From NCBI GenBank assembly GCA_964537555.1, contig CAZIAD010000003.1, positions 62,001 to 126,000 on the forward strand: DNA of 64,000 nucleotides, written 5' to 3'. Below are positions 43,467-52,348 of the stretch, piece after piece. The first letter of the stretch is position 1, and the number at the start of each line of letters is the position of its first letter. The notes beneath the pieces are model-generated. The model did not search any database and was not told the DNA's origin. It saw only the letters and a list, made by a program, of their open reading frames with translations. Position numbers and translations under genes: made by a program. The stretch comes from CAYRWR01 sp964537555 (lineage in GTDB: Bacteria; Spirochaetota; Brevinematia; Brevinematales; CAYRWR01).

Positions 43467-44246
43467 ATGGGCACTTTATTCCCGGCTCTCTTTCTGGCAC
43501 ATGGCTCGCCCATGCTGGCCTTATCCCGGGGTGATTACGCCCATAAGTTACAGGCACTGGGCCGGTCCCTGCCCCGCCCCCAATCTATACTGGTCATATC
43601 GGCCCACTGGTATACCCAGGGGACCTATGTGCTGGACACTAATCCCCCGGAGCAGGTCTATGATTTTGGGGGCTTTCCCCCGGAACTGTATCAGTATCAT
43701 TACCGTCCCTCTGGTGCACCCGGACTGGCCCGGCATATCAGCCAGGCCCTCTGCCCCATACCCGTAGAGCCCAGCGATCAGTGGGGCCTGGACCATGGGG
43801 CCTGGACCCTGCTCACCCACCTCTACCCAGAGGCTGATATACCGGTAAGCCAGCTCAGTATAGACCGGGATATGAGCCCGGCTCAGTATCTGGACTTGGG
43901 CCGCCGTCTCCGTTTTTTGAGGGAAGAGGAAGTCCTCATAATAGGCAGCGGCAATATTGTACATAACCTGTCTAAGATCAGCTGGGACGAAAATGCCCCG
44001 GCCTGGGCCTGGGCCCGAGAATTTGATGAAGAGTTCAGGCAGAATATTAAAATACGGGACTACCATAGCCTCTGTGACTATATCTCCTGGGGGGATTATG
44101 CCCGGCTGTCCGTGCCCACCATGGAGCATCTGGCCCCGGTGTTTTACTTTCTGGGACTGCTCTCGGATGAGGAGACCCCGGAGCTCTTCCATACCGGTAT
44201 ACAGCACGGCTCGGTGTCTATGACTGGTTTCCTCACATCAGTATAA
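43467..44246 (+). CDS. ygiD: DODA-type extradiol aromatic ring-opening dioxygenase (YgiD-like)
   Basis: Protein of 259 residues of the LigB/DODA superfamily, close in length and motifs to E. coli YgiD, which opens the ring of 4,5-DOPA-like catechols with a Zn or Fe centre. Metal-site residues are His in LFLAHGSPM (near 13), His in VISAHWYT (near 47), the DHGAWTLLTHLYP block (near 110) and His in VPTMEHLAPVFY (near 216). In most bacteria the physiological substrate is unknown. GGAGGT precedes the ATG; promoter at 43409-43437; single gene. Confidence 0.88.
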   Translation: MGTLFPALFLAHGSPMLALSRGDYAHKLQALGRSLPRPQSILVISAHWYTQGTYVLDTNPPEQVYDFGGFPPELYQYHYRPSGAPGLARHISQALCPIPVEPSDQWGLDHGAWTLLTHLYPEADIPVSQLSIDRDMSPAQYLDLGRRLRFLREEEVLIIGSGNIVHNLSKISWDENAPAWAWAREFDEEFRQNIKIRDYHSLCDYISWGDYARLSVPTMEHLAPVFYFLGLLSDEETPELFHTGIQHGSVSMTGFLTSV

Positions 44247-44447
44247 AAACAGTTTACAAGTCTTCTCTTCCGGGAATATTTCTGATATAAAAAATATAGC
44301 CATTATTATTCTGGAACCTGAAAAAGTTATTAAATGCAAAATATGAAAGAAAGCTTTGAATGAAAAGAGAAGAACAACATCTGGAGTAGATTCTTTAGTG
44401 CCTGGACAAAAATTGCTTTCGTGCTTTGCAATCTGGAAAACCTGCCT

Positions 44448-45350
44448 TCAGTCCAGGTCCTCCGGGCCGCACATCCCGGTACCGGCTTTGGCACAGGTAG
44501 CGGCTCCGCAGCGTACTGCCAGATCCAGAGCCTGAGTCAGAGGCTGATCCTGTACCAGGGCCATGATGAGGCCGGCTGCAAATGCATCCCCGGCACCCAC
44601 ACTGGACCGCACTTCTACGCGGGGGGAAAAGACCTGTTGCAGATCACTATTATCATCCAGATAATAGGCCCCGTGATCCCCCGCAGTAATGATCACCCGG
44701 GGCACAGATCGCTGTACCTCCCTGAGAAAACGCAGGATATCCCTCTCGGTATCCAGGCTGTACCCGGCCAGGGCTTCTGCTTCGGGCAGGTTAGGCAGGA
44801 TGATATCAGCACACTTTTGTTTGATTATTTCTCTGAGGACTTCAGGCCTGGTATCGGCCAGGATGGGAGCCCCTGTGTTTTTCTTCCATTCCTTCAGCAG
44901 ATATATCAAGTCCTTGACCTGAAATCCCGGTGGCAGGCTCCCGCTGAATACCAGGAATCGACTGCCTGGAGCATGCTGCAGGACGGTAGCCTGTATTTTT
45001 CTGCACTCGCCGGGCTGTATCCGGGGGCCTGGCATATTTAGTTTTATGATCTTGTTATTCGACCTGACTCGTATCGTCTGATTGCTGCGGATGTTATCCT
45101 GTATGGCTACACTGCTATGGGCTATCCCTTCGCGGTCCAGCTCCCCGTTCAGCCATCTGCCCTCCGGGCCTCCGGCGAATAGTATAGCATGCTGCCTCAC
45201 CTGAAAACGGGTCAGGACCCGGCTGATATTGATCGCTTTTCCCCCTGCTTCTTCCTGCACATCCCTGAGATCCATGGGGTCTTCATAGCAGAAAGAATCC
45301 ACTTCTGCATAGCGATCTATAGAAGGATTGAGGCACAGGGTCAGCACCAT
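44448..45350 (-). CDS. PfkB-family sugar kinase (1-phosphofructokinase-like)
   Basis: Carbohydrate kinase of 300 residues in the PfkB/ribokinase family, most like 1-phosphofructokinase (FruK) or tagatose-6-phosphate kinase. Signature 1 is GGKAINISRVL (36-46), an N-terminal LNPSIDRYAEV (7-17) matches FruK, and signature 2 VGAGDAFAAG near 253 carries the catalytic Asp. It would phosphorylate a sugar phosphate with ATP. There is no fructose PTS next to it, so the substrate stays open. The upstream gene (the barrel-like protein) begins further along on the same strand and this gene follows it, but functions appear unrelated. The stretch 44247-44447 between its end and the convergent dioxygenase gene holds no gene. 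Confidence 0.82.
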   Translation of the reverse strand: MVLTLCLNPSIDRYAEVDSFCYEDPMDLRDVQEEAGGKAINISRVLTRFQVRQHAILFAGGPEGRWLNGELDREGIAHSSVAIQDNIRSNQTIRVRSNNKIIKLNMPGPRIQPGECRKIQATVLQHAPGSRFLVFSGSLPPGFQVKDLIYLLKEWKKNTGAPILADTRPEVLREIIKQKCADIILPNLPEAEALAGYSLDTERDILRFLREVQRSVPRVIITAGDHGAYYLDDNSDLQQVFSPRVEVRSSVGAGDAFAAGLIMALVQDQPLTQALDLAVRCGAATCAKAGTGMCGPEDLD

Positions 45351-46253
45351 TTAGAGTTTACTCTGATCCCATCGCAGAGACAGGTGAAATGATATTCCCC
45401 CCACCGGATTATAGGTAAAGGCGGTTCCCAGATTCACAGAACGTTTAAACAGACTGATCCCGGGCATATCCATACCCAGACTGGCAGTCCAGGCCCCGGT
45501 GGCCAGCTGATAATTAAATCCCCCCAGGAGGATAAAGCGGGTATTCAGGATATAGGTCATCCCGGCTTTGAATGTATGGTACTCCCGGTTATAGGGCCTT
45601 TGATATTGTTCTTCGAGCAGATAGGACAGAGATAGCCCCAAAGGTGCGGCCTTATAGCTGACTCCGCATTCAGCACGGGATATCGCATGGGATAAGCCCT
45701 GTTCAAATTCCAGCTCTGCTGCCTGTATCTTTAATCCCGCCCCAATGACCGGAGTAATATTGACAGACAGGCTGTGTTCCAGTCCCCAGTACAGTTTTTT
45801 ATACTGCGATACCAGCTCGGCACCGATCCAGGGCCCGAAGGACAGATGTATATAATCGGTCTTGACATAATCAAAAATCAGTCCCAGCCGGGCATTCAGG
45901 GGGAAGCTGGCATATTCGATACCGGTATCCTGAAATTCAGGGAAGAAGGGCAATAGCAGGGCATCTATAGCTATATGCATGCCCGGAGCCGCATTCATGA
46001 TCAAGAGCTGGTTACGGAGCAGAGTCTGTGACACAAAACTGATGGAATACATATTTTGCCGCTGCACCCCGGTACTCAGCAAGGGCATAAAATCCACCCC
46101 GCCCCGGGATATGGTATATGAATCAGCAGGGTTCAATAATTCAGTAGATAAGACAGCCCGGGCTTTATTCCACGATAAGCACAGGATAGCGATGAGTGTT
46201 ATTACCCACCTGGACCACAATATAGTAGATCCCAGCCGGGACGGGGATACCAT
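45351..46253 (-). CDS. beta-barrel-like outer-membrane protein
   Basis: Protein of 300 residues with an N-terminal hydrophobic stretch (VITLIAILCLS) and then alternating amphipathic strands with many aromatic ends (YTISRGG, NMYSISFVS, FHLSLRW), typical of an outer-membrane barrel. No named family recognised. The ATG at 46253 is preferred because GGAGAG sits six bases upstream; the next in-frame ATG, eight codons earlier, lacks one. Either way the start lies inside the 3' end of the subtilase gene, giving about 89 bases of out-of-frame overlap. PfkB follows with no gap. Confidence 0.55.
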   Translation of the reverse strand: MVSPSRLGSTILWSRWVITLIAILCLSWNKARAVLSTELLNPADSYTISRGGVDFMPLLSTGVQRQNMYSISFVSQTLLRNQLLIMNAAPGMHIAIDALLLPFFPEFQDTGIEYASFPLNARLGLIFDYVKTDYIHLSFGPWIGAELVSQYKKLYWGLEHSLSVNITPVIGAGLKIQAAELEFEQGLSHAISRAECGVSYKAAPLGLSLSYLLEEQYQRPYNREYHTFKAGMTYILNTRFILLGGFNYQLATGAWTASLGMDMPGISLFKRSVNLGTAFTYNPVGGISFHLSLRWDQSKL

Positions 46254-48246
46254 TGCCCCCCTCTCCATTCCAAACATATTCCTCGACTCCTACTCCACTG
46301 ATCATGCGTGGATCATATTCTTTTACCAGGCCACCCCGGCCTGTATATATTTTCACATCAATACTTTCATTAATCACATCTGCAGAACGGGAACGGACCA
46401 GAAAGCTTAACTGCTGGTCTGTGGCTGCTGAAGGTTTAAAGATATTGTTCTTTACAGAGATCTGTATGACCTCATCAGCAGTAGTCTCGGTAAGTATACC
46501 ATCCACCGCGGCCAGGCCGTAACCAAACCGGGGGTCCCAGGTACCGGGGTCAGTCTTATAAGCATTAGCAGGCAAGACATACTGTATCAGCCTCTGCCTG
46601 ACCTGGTCTACTGTGAGAGTAGGGTCCTGCTCCAGGAGCTGGGCCACCATCCCTGTCACTATAGGAGCAGCCATTGAGGTACCGGATATGGCAAAATACT
46701 TACCCGGCACGACCACCCAGTTATTATCCACGAAGGCCACAGAAGAGAGAGTAGAGATAACCGACTGGCCCGGGGCGGCTATTTCAGGCTTCTTCTGTCC
46801 GTCACGGGTGGGCCCCTGGCTGGAAAAGTCAGATATCTGGCCCACATTCAGGGGAGAGGGAGTCCAGTATGTATTGTTCCAGTTGGTATAGGCTGACCGG
46901 GATACATAGGAGGCCACCGCCAGGGAGTTCTGCATACAGGCTGAGACTGAGATGGTCCCGTTACTGACATAATCTGTAAAACCCCAGGGCCCTCCGGCAT
47001 AAGGATTATAATTTTCAAAATAGCCGTGTACTTCTACCGGCTGGGCACTGGTACCGAAATTCAGAGCCCATCTGAATGAGCTGTTTTCGTTTATGACCAC
47101 ATAAATGACCTTGTCATCCTGATAGTCCTCATAATAGAGATCAGCATAAGACCCCGATGCAGTAGTGGTAGTGCTCCCTATCTGCTGCGAAGCGATCCTG
47201 GTCAGAGATACCGGAATACGGCTGCTGTTACGGTAATAAAAACTAAACAGGCTGCCTGTGCCTCCATTAGTAAACTCTATACTGGTAGTGAGAGTGGTGC
47301 TGGTCAGATTGGTAGTATGAATAGGATACTGCGCTTCATTTCCGGCGGCCCAAACTATGATGTTTCCTTCTGCGCCGTAGTATTCCAGGACCTGTTCCAT
47401 ATACTGGTTAAAGGGGTCATCCGCCTGATGATTGCCGAAATGAAATCCCATGCTGATATTGATGACACAGGGCTTTTTTAGTTTCTTAGCCTGGGACAGG
47501 ATGTATTCTGTGCCATTTATGATCTGGTCCAGGTAGCCCCCGGTCTTCACCATGATGATATTGGCACGGGGAGATACGCCACGATACAGGCCATCACTCC
47601 AGCTGCCGTTGCCCGCCGCAATCCCGGTGACGTGGGTCCCGTGAAAATCCGTGGAATTAAAGCTGAAGCGTTCATTATCTATATCCTGTTTGGTCCATTC
47701 ATGGCCGTAATTGAATAAGGTGGGAGGATTCCCATCCTGATCCTGGTCCCATATATACAGTATACGGCTCAGGCCGTTTTCATTCTGGAAGTCGGGATGA
47801 TAGGGGTCAATACTGTCATCGATGACACCTATGATCACATCATCCCCCAGGTAACCGGCATTATAGGTCTGATCGGCGTGTACCGCCGGGATCGCTTTAT
47901 CCAGGAGATTATGGGCCTTGAGCCCCCCTTTGATATAGCGGATGGCACTTTCCTGTTTAAATCCAGCCAGCCTGTCGGTAGGAATGCGGGCCGTAAAAAA
48001 GGGATAATGGCTGTTAATGATCTGGCCGCCCCGGGCCTGCACGGCCCCCGGGTCCCCTTCTCCCCACACCATGACAGTATCAGGGATAGCCACGGGCAGC
48101 TGTTGATCCAGTCCGGCACCCCCATTGACGAGGGGAGCCCCCTGTTCATAGGCAGCGGCTACCTGTTCCAGATAGGGATTGAACTGAGCCCCAAAGACAA
48201 TCAGTGGAATAATAAAAAATAGAGATATAAGTACTGCTTTTTTCAT
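46165..48246 (-). CDS. secreted subtilisin-like serine protease
   Basis: Exported S8 protease of 693 residues. Signal peptide (cleavage near VFGA), an inhibitor-like propeptide, then the catalytic domain with Asp143 (GVIDDSID), His202 (FHGTHVTG), oxyanion Asn303 (AAGNEA) and Ser524 (SGTSMAAP), so all four catalytic residues are present. An insert of about 150 residues (310-460) lies between Asn and Ser. The last 80 residues resemble a FlgD-type Ig-like domain (VWNGEGGNGIPVPAGIYYIVVQ) found at the C-terminus of many secreted proteins. Promoter at 48265-48292 on the minus strand. The substrate is unknown; a role in nutrient protein breakdown is plausible. Confidence 0.88.
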   Translation of the reverse strand: MKKAVLISLFFIIPLIVFGAQFNPYLEQVAAAYEQGAPLVNGGAGLDQQLPVAIPDTVMVWGEGDPGAVQARGGQIINSHYPFFTARIPTDRLAGFKQESAIRYIKGGLKAHNLLDKAIPAVHADQTYNAGYLGDDVIIGVIDDSIDPYHPDFQNENGLSRILYIWDQDQDGNPPTLFNYGHEWTKQDIDNERFSFNSTDFHGTHVTGIAAGNGSWSDGLYRGVSPRANIIMVKTGGYLDQIINGTEYILSQAKKLKKPCVINISMGFHFGNHQADDPFNQYMEQVLEYYGAEGNIIVWAAGNEAQYPIHTTNLTSTTLTTSIEFTNGGTGSLFSFYYRNSSRIPVSLTRIASQQIGSTTTTASGSYADLYYEDYQDDKVIYVVINENSSFRWALNFGTSAQPVEVHGYFENYNPYAGGPWGFTDYVSNGTISVSACMQNSLAVASYVSRSAYTNWNNTYWTPSPLNVGQISDFSSQGPTRDGQKKPEIAAPGQSVISTLSSVAFVDNNWVVVPGKYFAISGTSMAAPIVTGMVAQLLEQDPTLTVDQVRQRLIQYVLPANAYKTDPGTWDPRFGYGLAAVDGILTETTADEVIQISVKNNIFKPSAATDQQLSFLVRSRSADVINESIDVKIYTGRGGLVKEYDPRMISGVGVEEYVWNGEGGNGIPVPAGIYYIVVQVGNNTHRYPVLIVE

Positions 48247-48264
48247 ATTTAATCCTGTTATACT

Positions 48265-48292
48265 AGTATACCACAGTGTTCCTGTTTTTCAA
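48265..48292 (-). promoter_or_regulatory. promoter of the subtilase gene
   Basis: Minus strand: TTGAAA (48292-48287), 16-base spacer, TATACT (48270-48265). Confidence 0.5.
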
Positions 48293-48940
48293 TCAGGCAT
48301 ATTCATGTATAGAGCGGCACAGTCCCTGGATATCTTTATCTTTGAAAAAGGCTGAACCCATGACCAGGCAGTCTGCCCCGGCGTCCAGCACCTGCTCATA
48401 ATTGGAACGGGAGATACCCCCATCGATCTGCAGGACTATATCCCGTGATCCCCGCAGAATAACCAGTTCTCTTAACCTGTCCAGGGATTCCGGCATAAAG
48501 CTCTGCCCTGAAAACCCGGGCTCCACGCTCATGACCAGGATGAGGTCGACCTCGTCCAGGTAGGGCGCTACAGCCGCCACGGGGGTCTGGGGTTTAAGAG
48601 AGATACCGGCTTTTTTACCGGCTGCCTTGATCTCTTTTAAAAAAGGGTGGATGTAATTCCTGGTGGCTTCCAGATGGATGGTAATATAGTCCACATCCAG
48701 GCCCAGATAGTCGTCCAGGCCCTTTTCCAGGTCTATCATGAGATGGGCATCCGAGGCCAGGCTGGTCCGGGCAGTGATGTCCTCGATAAACTTGGGGCCG
48801 AATGATATGTTCGGCACAAAATGATTATCCATCACGTCAAAATGGATGAGGTCCACCCCGGTCTCTTCGTAGGCCTTCAGGGCTGACGCGATATCCGCAA
48901 AGTCAGCCGCAAAGATAGAAGGCGCCAGCTGTTTAGTCAT
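48293..48940 (-). CDS. rpe: ribulose-phosphate 3-epimerase
   Basis: TIM-barrel enzyme interconverting ribulose 5-phosphate and xylulose 5-phosphate in the pentose phosphate pathway. 215 residues, the normal length. Key pieces are APSIFAADFADI (6-17), HFDVMDNHFVPNISFG (33-48) with metal-binding His and Asp, DAHLMIDLEK (64-73), MSVEPGFSGQSFMP (near 136) and QIDGGIS (near 172) with the second catalytic Asp. Its start overlaps the PASTA gene stop by eight bases; last gene of the def-fmt-PASTA-rpe operon. Confidence 0.95.
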   Translation of the reverse strand: MTKQLAPSIFAADFADIASALKAYEETGVDLIHFDVMDNHFVPNISFGPKFIEDITARTSLASDAHLMIDLEKGLDDYLGLDVDYITIHLEATRNYIHPFLKEIKAAGKKAGISLKPQTPVAAVAPYLDEVDLILVMSVEPGFSGQSFMPESLDRLRELVILRGSRDIVLQIDGGISRSNYEQVLDAGADCLVMGSAFFKDKDIQGLCRSIHEYA

Positions 48941-50024
48941 AAGTCACTTCATCCCTGAGGAAGTTGTCTACTACCAGAGTAAGCTTGGTAGTACCAAAGG
49001 ACTTGAAGGTCACGATCACCGTCTTGTTATACTGCTGGCCCAGGTTATATACTTCACGCTCTTCACCCAGCTCATCGACTATACTGACAATAGCCTGGCC
49101 GTCACCCTGCATTTCCTCCCCTTCCGGTCCGGTCTTGCGGGTGATAAACTTTTTATAGATATGATAATCATACTTTCCTTTTTCATAGTCATCTTCACCA
49201 TAGACCCCTACTTTTATCTTTATGGTAGAGTTCTTGGGGATGACTGTACCTTCTTCGTAGTCCTGTTCCTGCACCAGCCCGTCCAGGTCGGCGTTATCGG
49301 TGATCATCTTTTCCAGCTTTACCGTGATGCCATTGTTATACAATGTCGTGATGGCAAAGTCCAGGCTCTGGCCTACAAACTGCTCTACCCGGTAATCGTT
49401 CTTGCCTACATCTGAATTTGCGGTAAGCTGCAGCTTCACGGAACGGGGCACTTCTTTACCTGCTTTTATATCCTGGGCTACGATCGTATTGGTAGGGGTG
49501 TCTTCCACCTGTATCACGGTTATGAGGTAGGGAATACCCTTTTCACGCAGCAGTTTTTCCGCATCCAGCCGGTTCAGGCCTTCCAGCTGGGGTACCACAT
49601 AGACATCCTTACCCATAGATACGATGAGCTTGACGGTGCGTCCCTGCCGGACGGTCAGCCCTTTTTTAGGAAACTGGTCGATGACCTGGAACTTCTCATA
49701 TCTTTCATCAAATTTTGAGTCCAGCTCTACGATCAGTTTCTTTTCCTGCATGAGGATGGATGCATTGACTATATCCAGGTTGATGACATTGGGCACCTTG
49801 GTGAGGGGGGCTCCCACCCGTGCAATAAAGACGACTACAGAGAGTATGATAGCAGCAGCTATGACTGCCAGGGCCAGGAATAAAAACATGCGCCTCACAA
49901 AGCGGGTATATACATCAGCTCCCTTGGGGCTGAAATAGCTTTTGAATCTATTTTCTGCTCCCGAGATAGCTACCTTCATTTTTTGTTTTACATTCATCCC
50001 GGTCTGCCTGATCATGTCTTTCAT
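48933..50024 (-). CDS. membrane-anchored PASTA-repeat protein without a kinase domain
   Basis: Protein of 363 residues: cytoplasmic N-terminus of about 44 residues, one membrane helix (45-69), then three PASTA domains outside (about 74-138, 141-204, 211-275) and a 90-residue tail. PASTA domains bind muropeptides or beta-lactams and normally sit on Ser/Thr kinases or penicillin-binding proteins, but no catalytic domain is present here. It may sense the cell wall or stabilise wall enzymes. AGGAGAAAGGA precedes the ATG; it lies between fmt (11-base gap) and rpe in an operon of translation-start and sugar-phosphate genes. Confidence 0.8.
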   Translation of the reverse strand: MKDMIRQTGMNVKQKMKVAISGAENRFKSYFSPKGADVYTRFVRRMFLFLALAVIAAAIILSVVVFIARVGAPLTKVPNVINLDIVNASILMQEKKLIVELDSKFDERYEKFQVIDQFPKKGLTVRQGRTVKLIVSMGKDVYVVPQLEGLNRLDAEKLLREKGIPYLITVIQVEDTPTNTIVAQDIKAGKEVPRSVKLQLTANSDVGKNDYRVEQFVGQSLDFAITTLYNNGITVKLEKMITDNADLDGLVQEQDYEEGTVIPKNSTIKIKVGVYGEDDYEKGKYDYHIYKKFITRKTGPEGEEMQGDGQAIVSIVDELGEEREVYNLGQQYNKTVIVTFKSFGTTKLTLVVDNFLRDEVTYD

Positions 50025-50035
50025 TCCTTTCTCCT

Positions 50036-50980
50036 CTAAAAATCCTGGCCGGCTTCGGGCTTATACCCGTTGATAAAGGCCAGGTAATCCATCTCTTTTT
50101 TTCCGGCGGGCTTGATGTTTAACACAGATATCCCGCCCTGGGCACAGGCTATTTTAAGGCCTTTTTTATCAGCCTGCAGAATAGTTCCCGGTGCGCCCTG
50201 TATTGTATCATCATGTTGGATTTTCGTAAAAGAAACGGGGTGTTCATGTCCATTTTTCCTGTCATGATAGGTGCATTTTATACCCGGCCACACAAAAAAA
50301 GCCCGGTATTTGTTCCAGATACCCCGGGAGGCATCCAGTTCAAAGTTGATCAGGGCATCATCCTTATGGATGATCCTGGAAAAGGTCGCTTTACTATGAT
50401 CCTGGGGATGTCTTTTGTCCTTGCCTTTGGCGATGGCATCCACGGCCTTGACCATGATGGCAGCACCATCCCGGGCCAGCTTATCCGACAGGGTCACAAA
50501 GTTGTCCTCATTATGTATGGGTACCTTACTGTAATAGATGATATCCCCCGCGTCCAGCTCTGCGGTGATATACTGTATGCTGTTTCCCGTCTCCTCGTCT
50601 CCATTGAGCAGGGCCCACTGTATAGGTGAGGCCCCCCGGTAGCGGGGTAAGAGCGAGGCATGCAGATTGATAGTCTTATAGCGGGGCATGTCGATGATAG
50701 CATCGGGAAGGATGCGGCCGTAGGACACGATCACGAAAAGATCAGCCTCCAGGGCCTGCAGGGCAGAGTGCAGTTCGGGATCTTTCATCCGGACCGGCTG
50801 TAATACCGGTATTGAGTGCTGTAGGGCATATTGCTTCATGGGAGTCTGGTGGAGCTGCTTCATACCCCGCCCGAAAGGCTTGTCAGGCTGGGTCACGATA
50901 CCGCATATCTCATGGTGCTCAGCCAGGCTGAGCAGGCTGGGCAGGGAGTAATCAGAGCTGCCCCAGAACACTATCCTCAT
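50036..50980 (-). CDS. fmt: methionyl-tRNA formyltransferase
   Basis: Enzyme that formylates initiator Met-tRNA with 10-formyl-THF. 314 residues, usual length. The N-terminal Rossmann domain holds the Asn-His-Ser catalytic set in TINLHASLLPRYRGASP (103-119; Asn105, His107) and QPDKPFGRGMK (31-41), and the C-terminal OB-like domain is near 205-314. Its gene start overlaps the def stop by four bases, the classic def-fmt pair. Confidence 0.95.
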   Translation of the reverse strand: MRIVFWGSSDYSLPSLLSLAEHHEICGIVTQPDKPFGRGMKQLHQTPMKQYALQHSIPVLQPVRMKDPELHSALQALEADLFVIVSYGRILPDAIIDMPRYKTINLHASLLPRYRGASPIQWALLNGDEETGNSIQYITAELDAGDIIYYSKVPIHNEDNFVTLSDKLARDGAAIMVKAVDAIAKGKDKRHPQDHSKATFSRIIHKDDALINFELDASRGIWNKYRAFFVWPGIKCTYHDRKNGHEHPVSFTKIQHDDTIQGAPGTILQADKKGLKIACAQGGISVLNIKPAGKKEMDYLAFINGYKPEAGQDF

Positions 50981-51510
50981 AGAGCGACCTGCTCCAGCTC
51001 CTTTTGGTTTTCGGCTACCATGGCATCCAGCTTATCGCGGTATTTTGCCAGGTAGGAGTCATCGATATAGTCTATAAAGAGCTTGCCGTCCAGGTGATCC
51101 AGCTCATGCTGTATAGCCCGGGCAAATAAGCCCTCTGCACTGAATATATAGGTACCGCCTTTGATGAGCTCACCTTTGACTTTGATCCGAGAGGGCCGGG
51201 TCACAGGCCCCCAGATCTGAGGAATAGACAGGCAGCCTTCATCGGCGGTATCTGTTTCCGCCGAGTATTCCACTATCTTAGGGTTGATCAGTACCACCCG
51301 CTTTTCCTGGTCAGCCTTGGTGAGATCCACGATAAAGATACGCTTGGAGATGCCTACCTGAGGCGCAGCCAGGCCGATACCCTCCTGGGCATCCAGGCTA
51401 TCCTGCATGTCTTCTATGATCTTCTTTATCTCTTTATCGATTATAGTTACTTCTTCTGCTTTTTGTCTTAATACGGGATGGCCGTACTTTACCACTTTTA
51501 AAACAGCCAT
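50977..51510 (-). CDS. def: peptide deformylase
   Basis: Iron/zinc enzyme that removes the formyl group from new proteins. 177 residues. All three motifs are intact: GIGLAAPQVG (44-53), EGCLSIP (91-97, metal-binding Cys93) and QHELDHLDG (134-142, metal-binding His135 and His139 and catalytic Glu136). AGGAGGAG precedes the ATG. First gene of the operon; a promoter (TTTCTT, 17 bases, TATAAT) lies on the minus strand at 51543-51571. Confidence 0.97.
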   Translation of the reverse strand: MAVLKVVKYGHPVLRQKAEEVTIIDKEIKKIIEDMQDSLDAQEGIGLAAPQVGISKRIFIVDLTKADQEKRVVLINPKIVEYSAETDTADEGCLSIPQIWGPVTRPSRIKVKGELIKGGTYIFSAEGLFARAIQHELDHLDGKLFIDYIDDSYLAKYRDKLDAMVAENQKELEQVAL

Positions 51511-51542
51511 ATCTCCTCCTGTACACAGCTTTTTCTGCTTAT

Positions 51543-51571
51543 ATTATAATCATTTTCCACAGATAAAGAAA
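51543..51571 (-). promoter_or_regulatory. promoter of the def-fmt operon
   Basis: Minus strand: TTTCTT (51571-51566), 17-base spacer, TATAAT (51548-51543). The -35 box is poor. Confidence 0.45.
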
Positions 51572-52267
51572 GTAATTCCCCCCTTTTTGAGAGGATTTCC
51601 TGTTTTTCCGGGAATAAATCAAAGAAATGGGGATGATCTGCCTCCGGGCCCGCCTCAAAAGTATACCCTGCCCGGCCCATAGCGGGAAGGATCAGATCGC
51701 CCCCCTTGCGGCCCTGTCTGCCCGGAGACTGTTCCCGGAGCCGGCCTCAGGGCTTAATACCGCCCTCTACAGAAGTGCCTGCCCCGGACCAGGTAGGGGG
51801 TATGGCAGCAGAGCGCTGTTTCCAGAGCCATAAGGCCTCTTTTCCGGGAATGCCTCCGGCCTCACTGAAGCTCTGTTTTATCTGAAAAAGCACTCTCCCC
51901 TTCACTTTACCTTTTATTAGGGAATTGCACTATCAGGAATGCGTCATCCCGCTCAGAAGCTCCCTGGCCGCACTTCCCCAATTTGGGGAAATTTCCGGAG
52001 GACAGCCTGCTCTCCTGCGCGCAGGGAGCCTGTCCTATACCGGACTCCCTGTCTATGCTGAGGCAGGGGACGAAGGCAGCAGGGTCCCTTGTCTGCAGTC
52101 TGAGAGCCAGTGCCCTCTGTAAGATACAGGGGCCTGTTCCAGCCTTACATCCCGGGACACCCCTGGGGGTTAACTACTTTTTTGAGGGCTAAAGGACGGG
52201 TGATCTCAGGCATGATGTTTGAATTTTCCTGACTAAGCGCCCTCCGACAGCCTGTTTTTAATAGAAT
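51572..52267. other. long GC-rich non-coding region
   Basis: About 700 bases between divergent transcription units without a supported gene. Short open frames exist on the plus strand but lack ribosome binding sites and have a composition unlike the neighbours. A perfect palindrome, TTCCCCA/ATT/TGGGGAA, lies at 51974-51990, and a GC-rich hairpin (CTGCG/CGCAG) near 52013-52022. It may hold an unrecognised small RNA, a decayed gene, or nothing. Confidence 0.4.
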
Positions 52268-52279
52268 GTAAGCGCTTAC
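52268..52279. promoter_or_regulatory. LacI/CcpA-type operator
   Basis: GTAAGCGCTTAC is a perfect 12-bp palindrome with the central CG of LacI-family operators; with flanks (TGTAAGCGCTTACT) it fits the cre-like consensus closely. It abuts the -35 box of the CBM21 lipoprotein promoter, so a sugar-responsive regulator is likely to act here. No LacI-family gene lies in the window. Confidence 0.65.
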
Positions 52280-52308
52280 TGGACATTTACCCCCATTGGT
52301 GTTATAAT
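52280..52308 (+). promoter_or_regulatory. promoter of the CBM21 lipoprotein pair
   Basis: TGGACA at 52280-52285, 17-base spacer, TATAAT at 52303-52308, directly next to the palindrome at 52268-52279. Confidence 0.7.
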
Positions 52309-52348
52309 ACTGTCGTAAATCCATTTATTAGTAATGAGGAGATCAGTA

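Noticed and set aside
51627..52192. Several plus-strand open frames of 60-70 codons in the long gap
   Set aside because: They overlap each other, lack ribosome binding sites and have unnatural composition; treated as chance frames.
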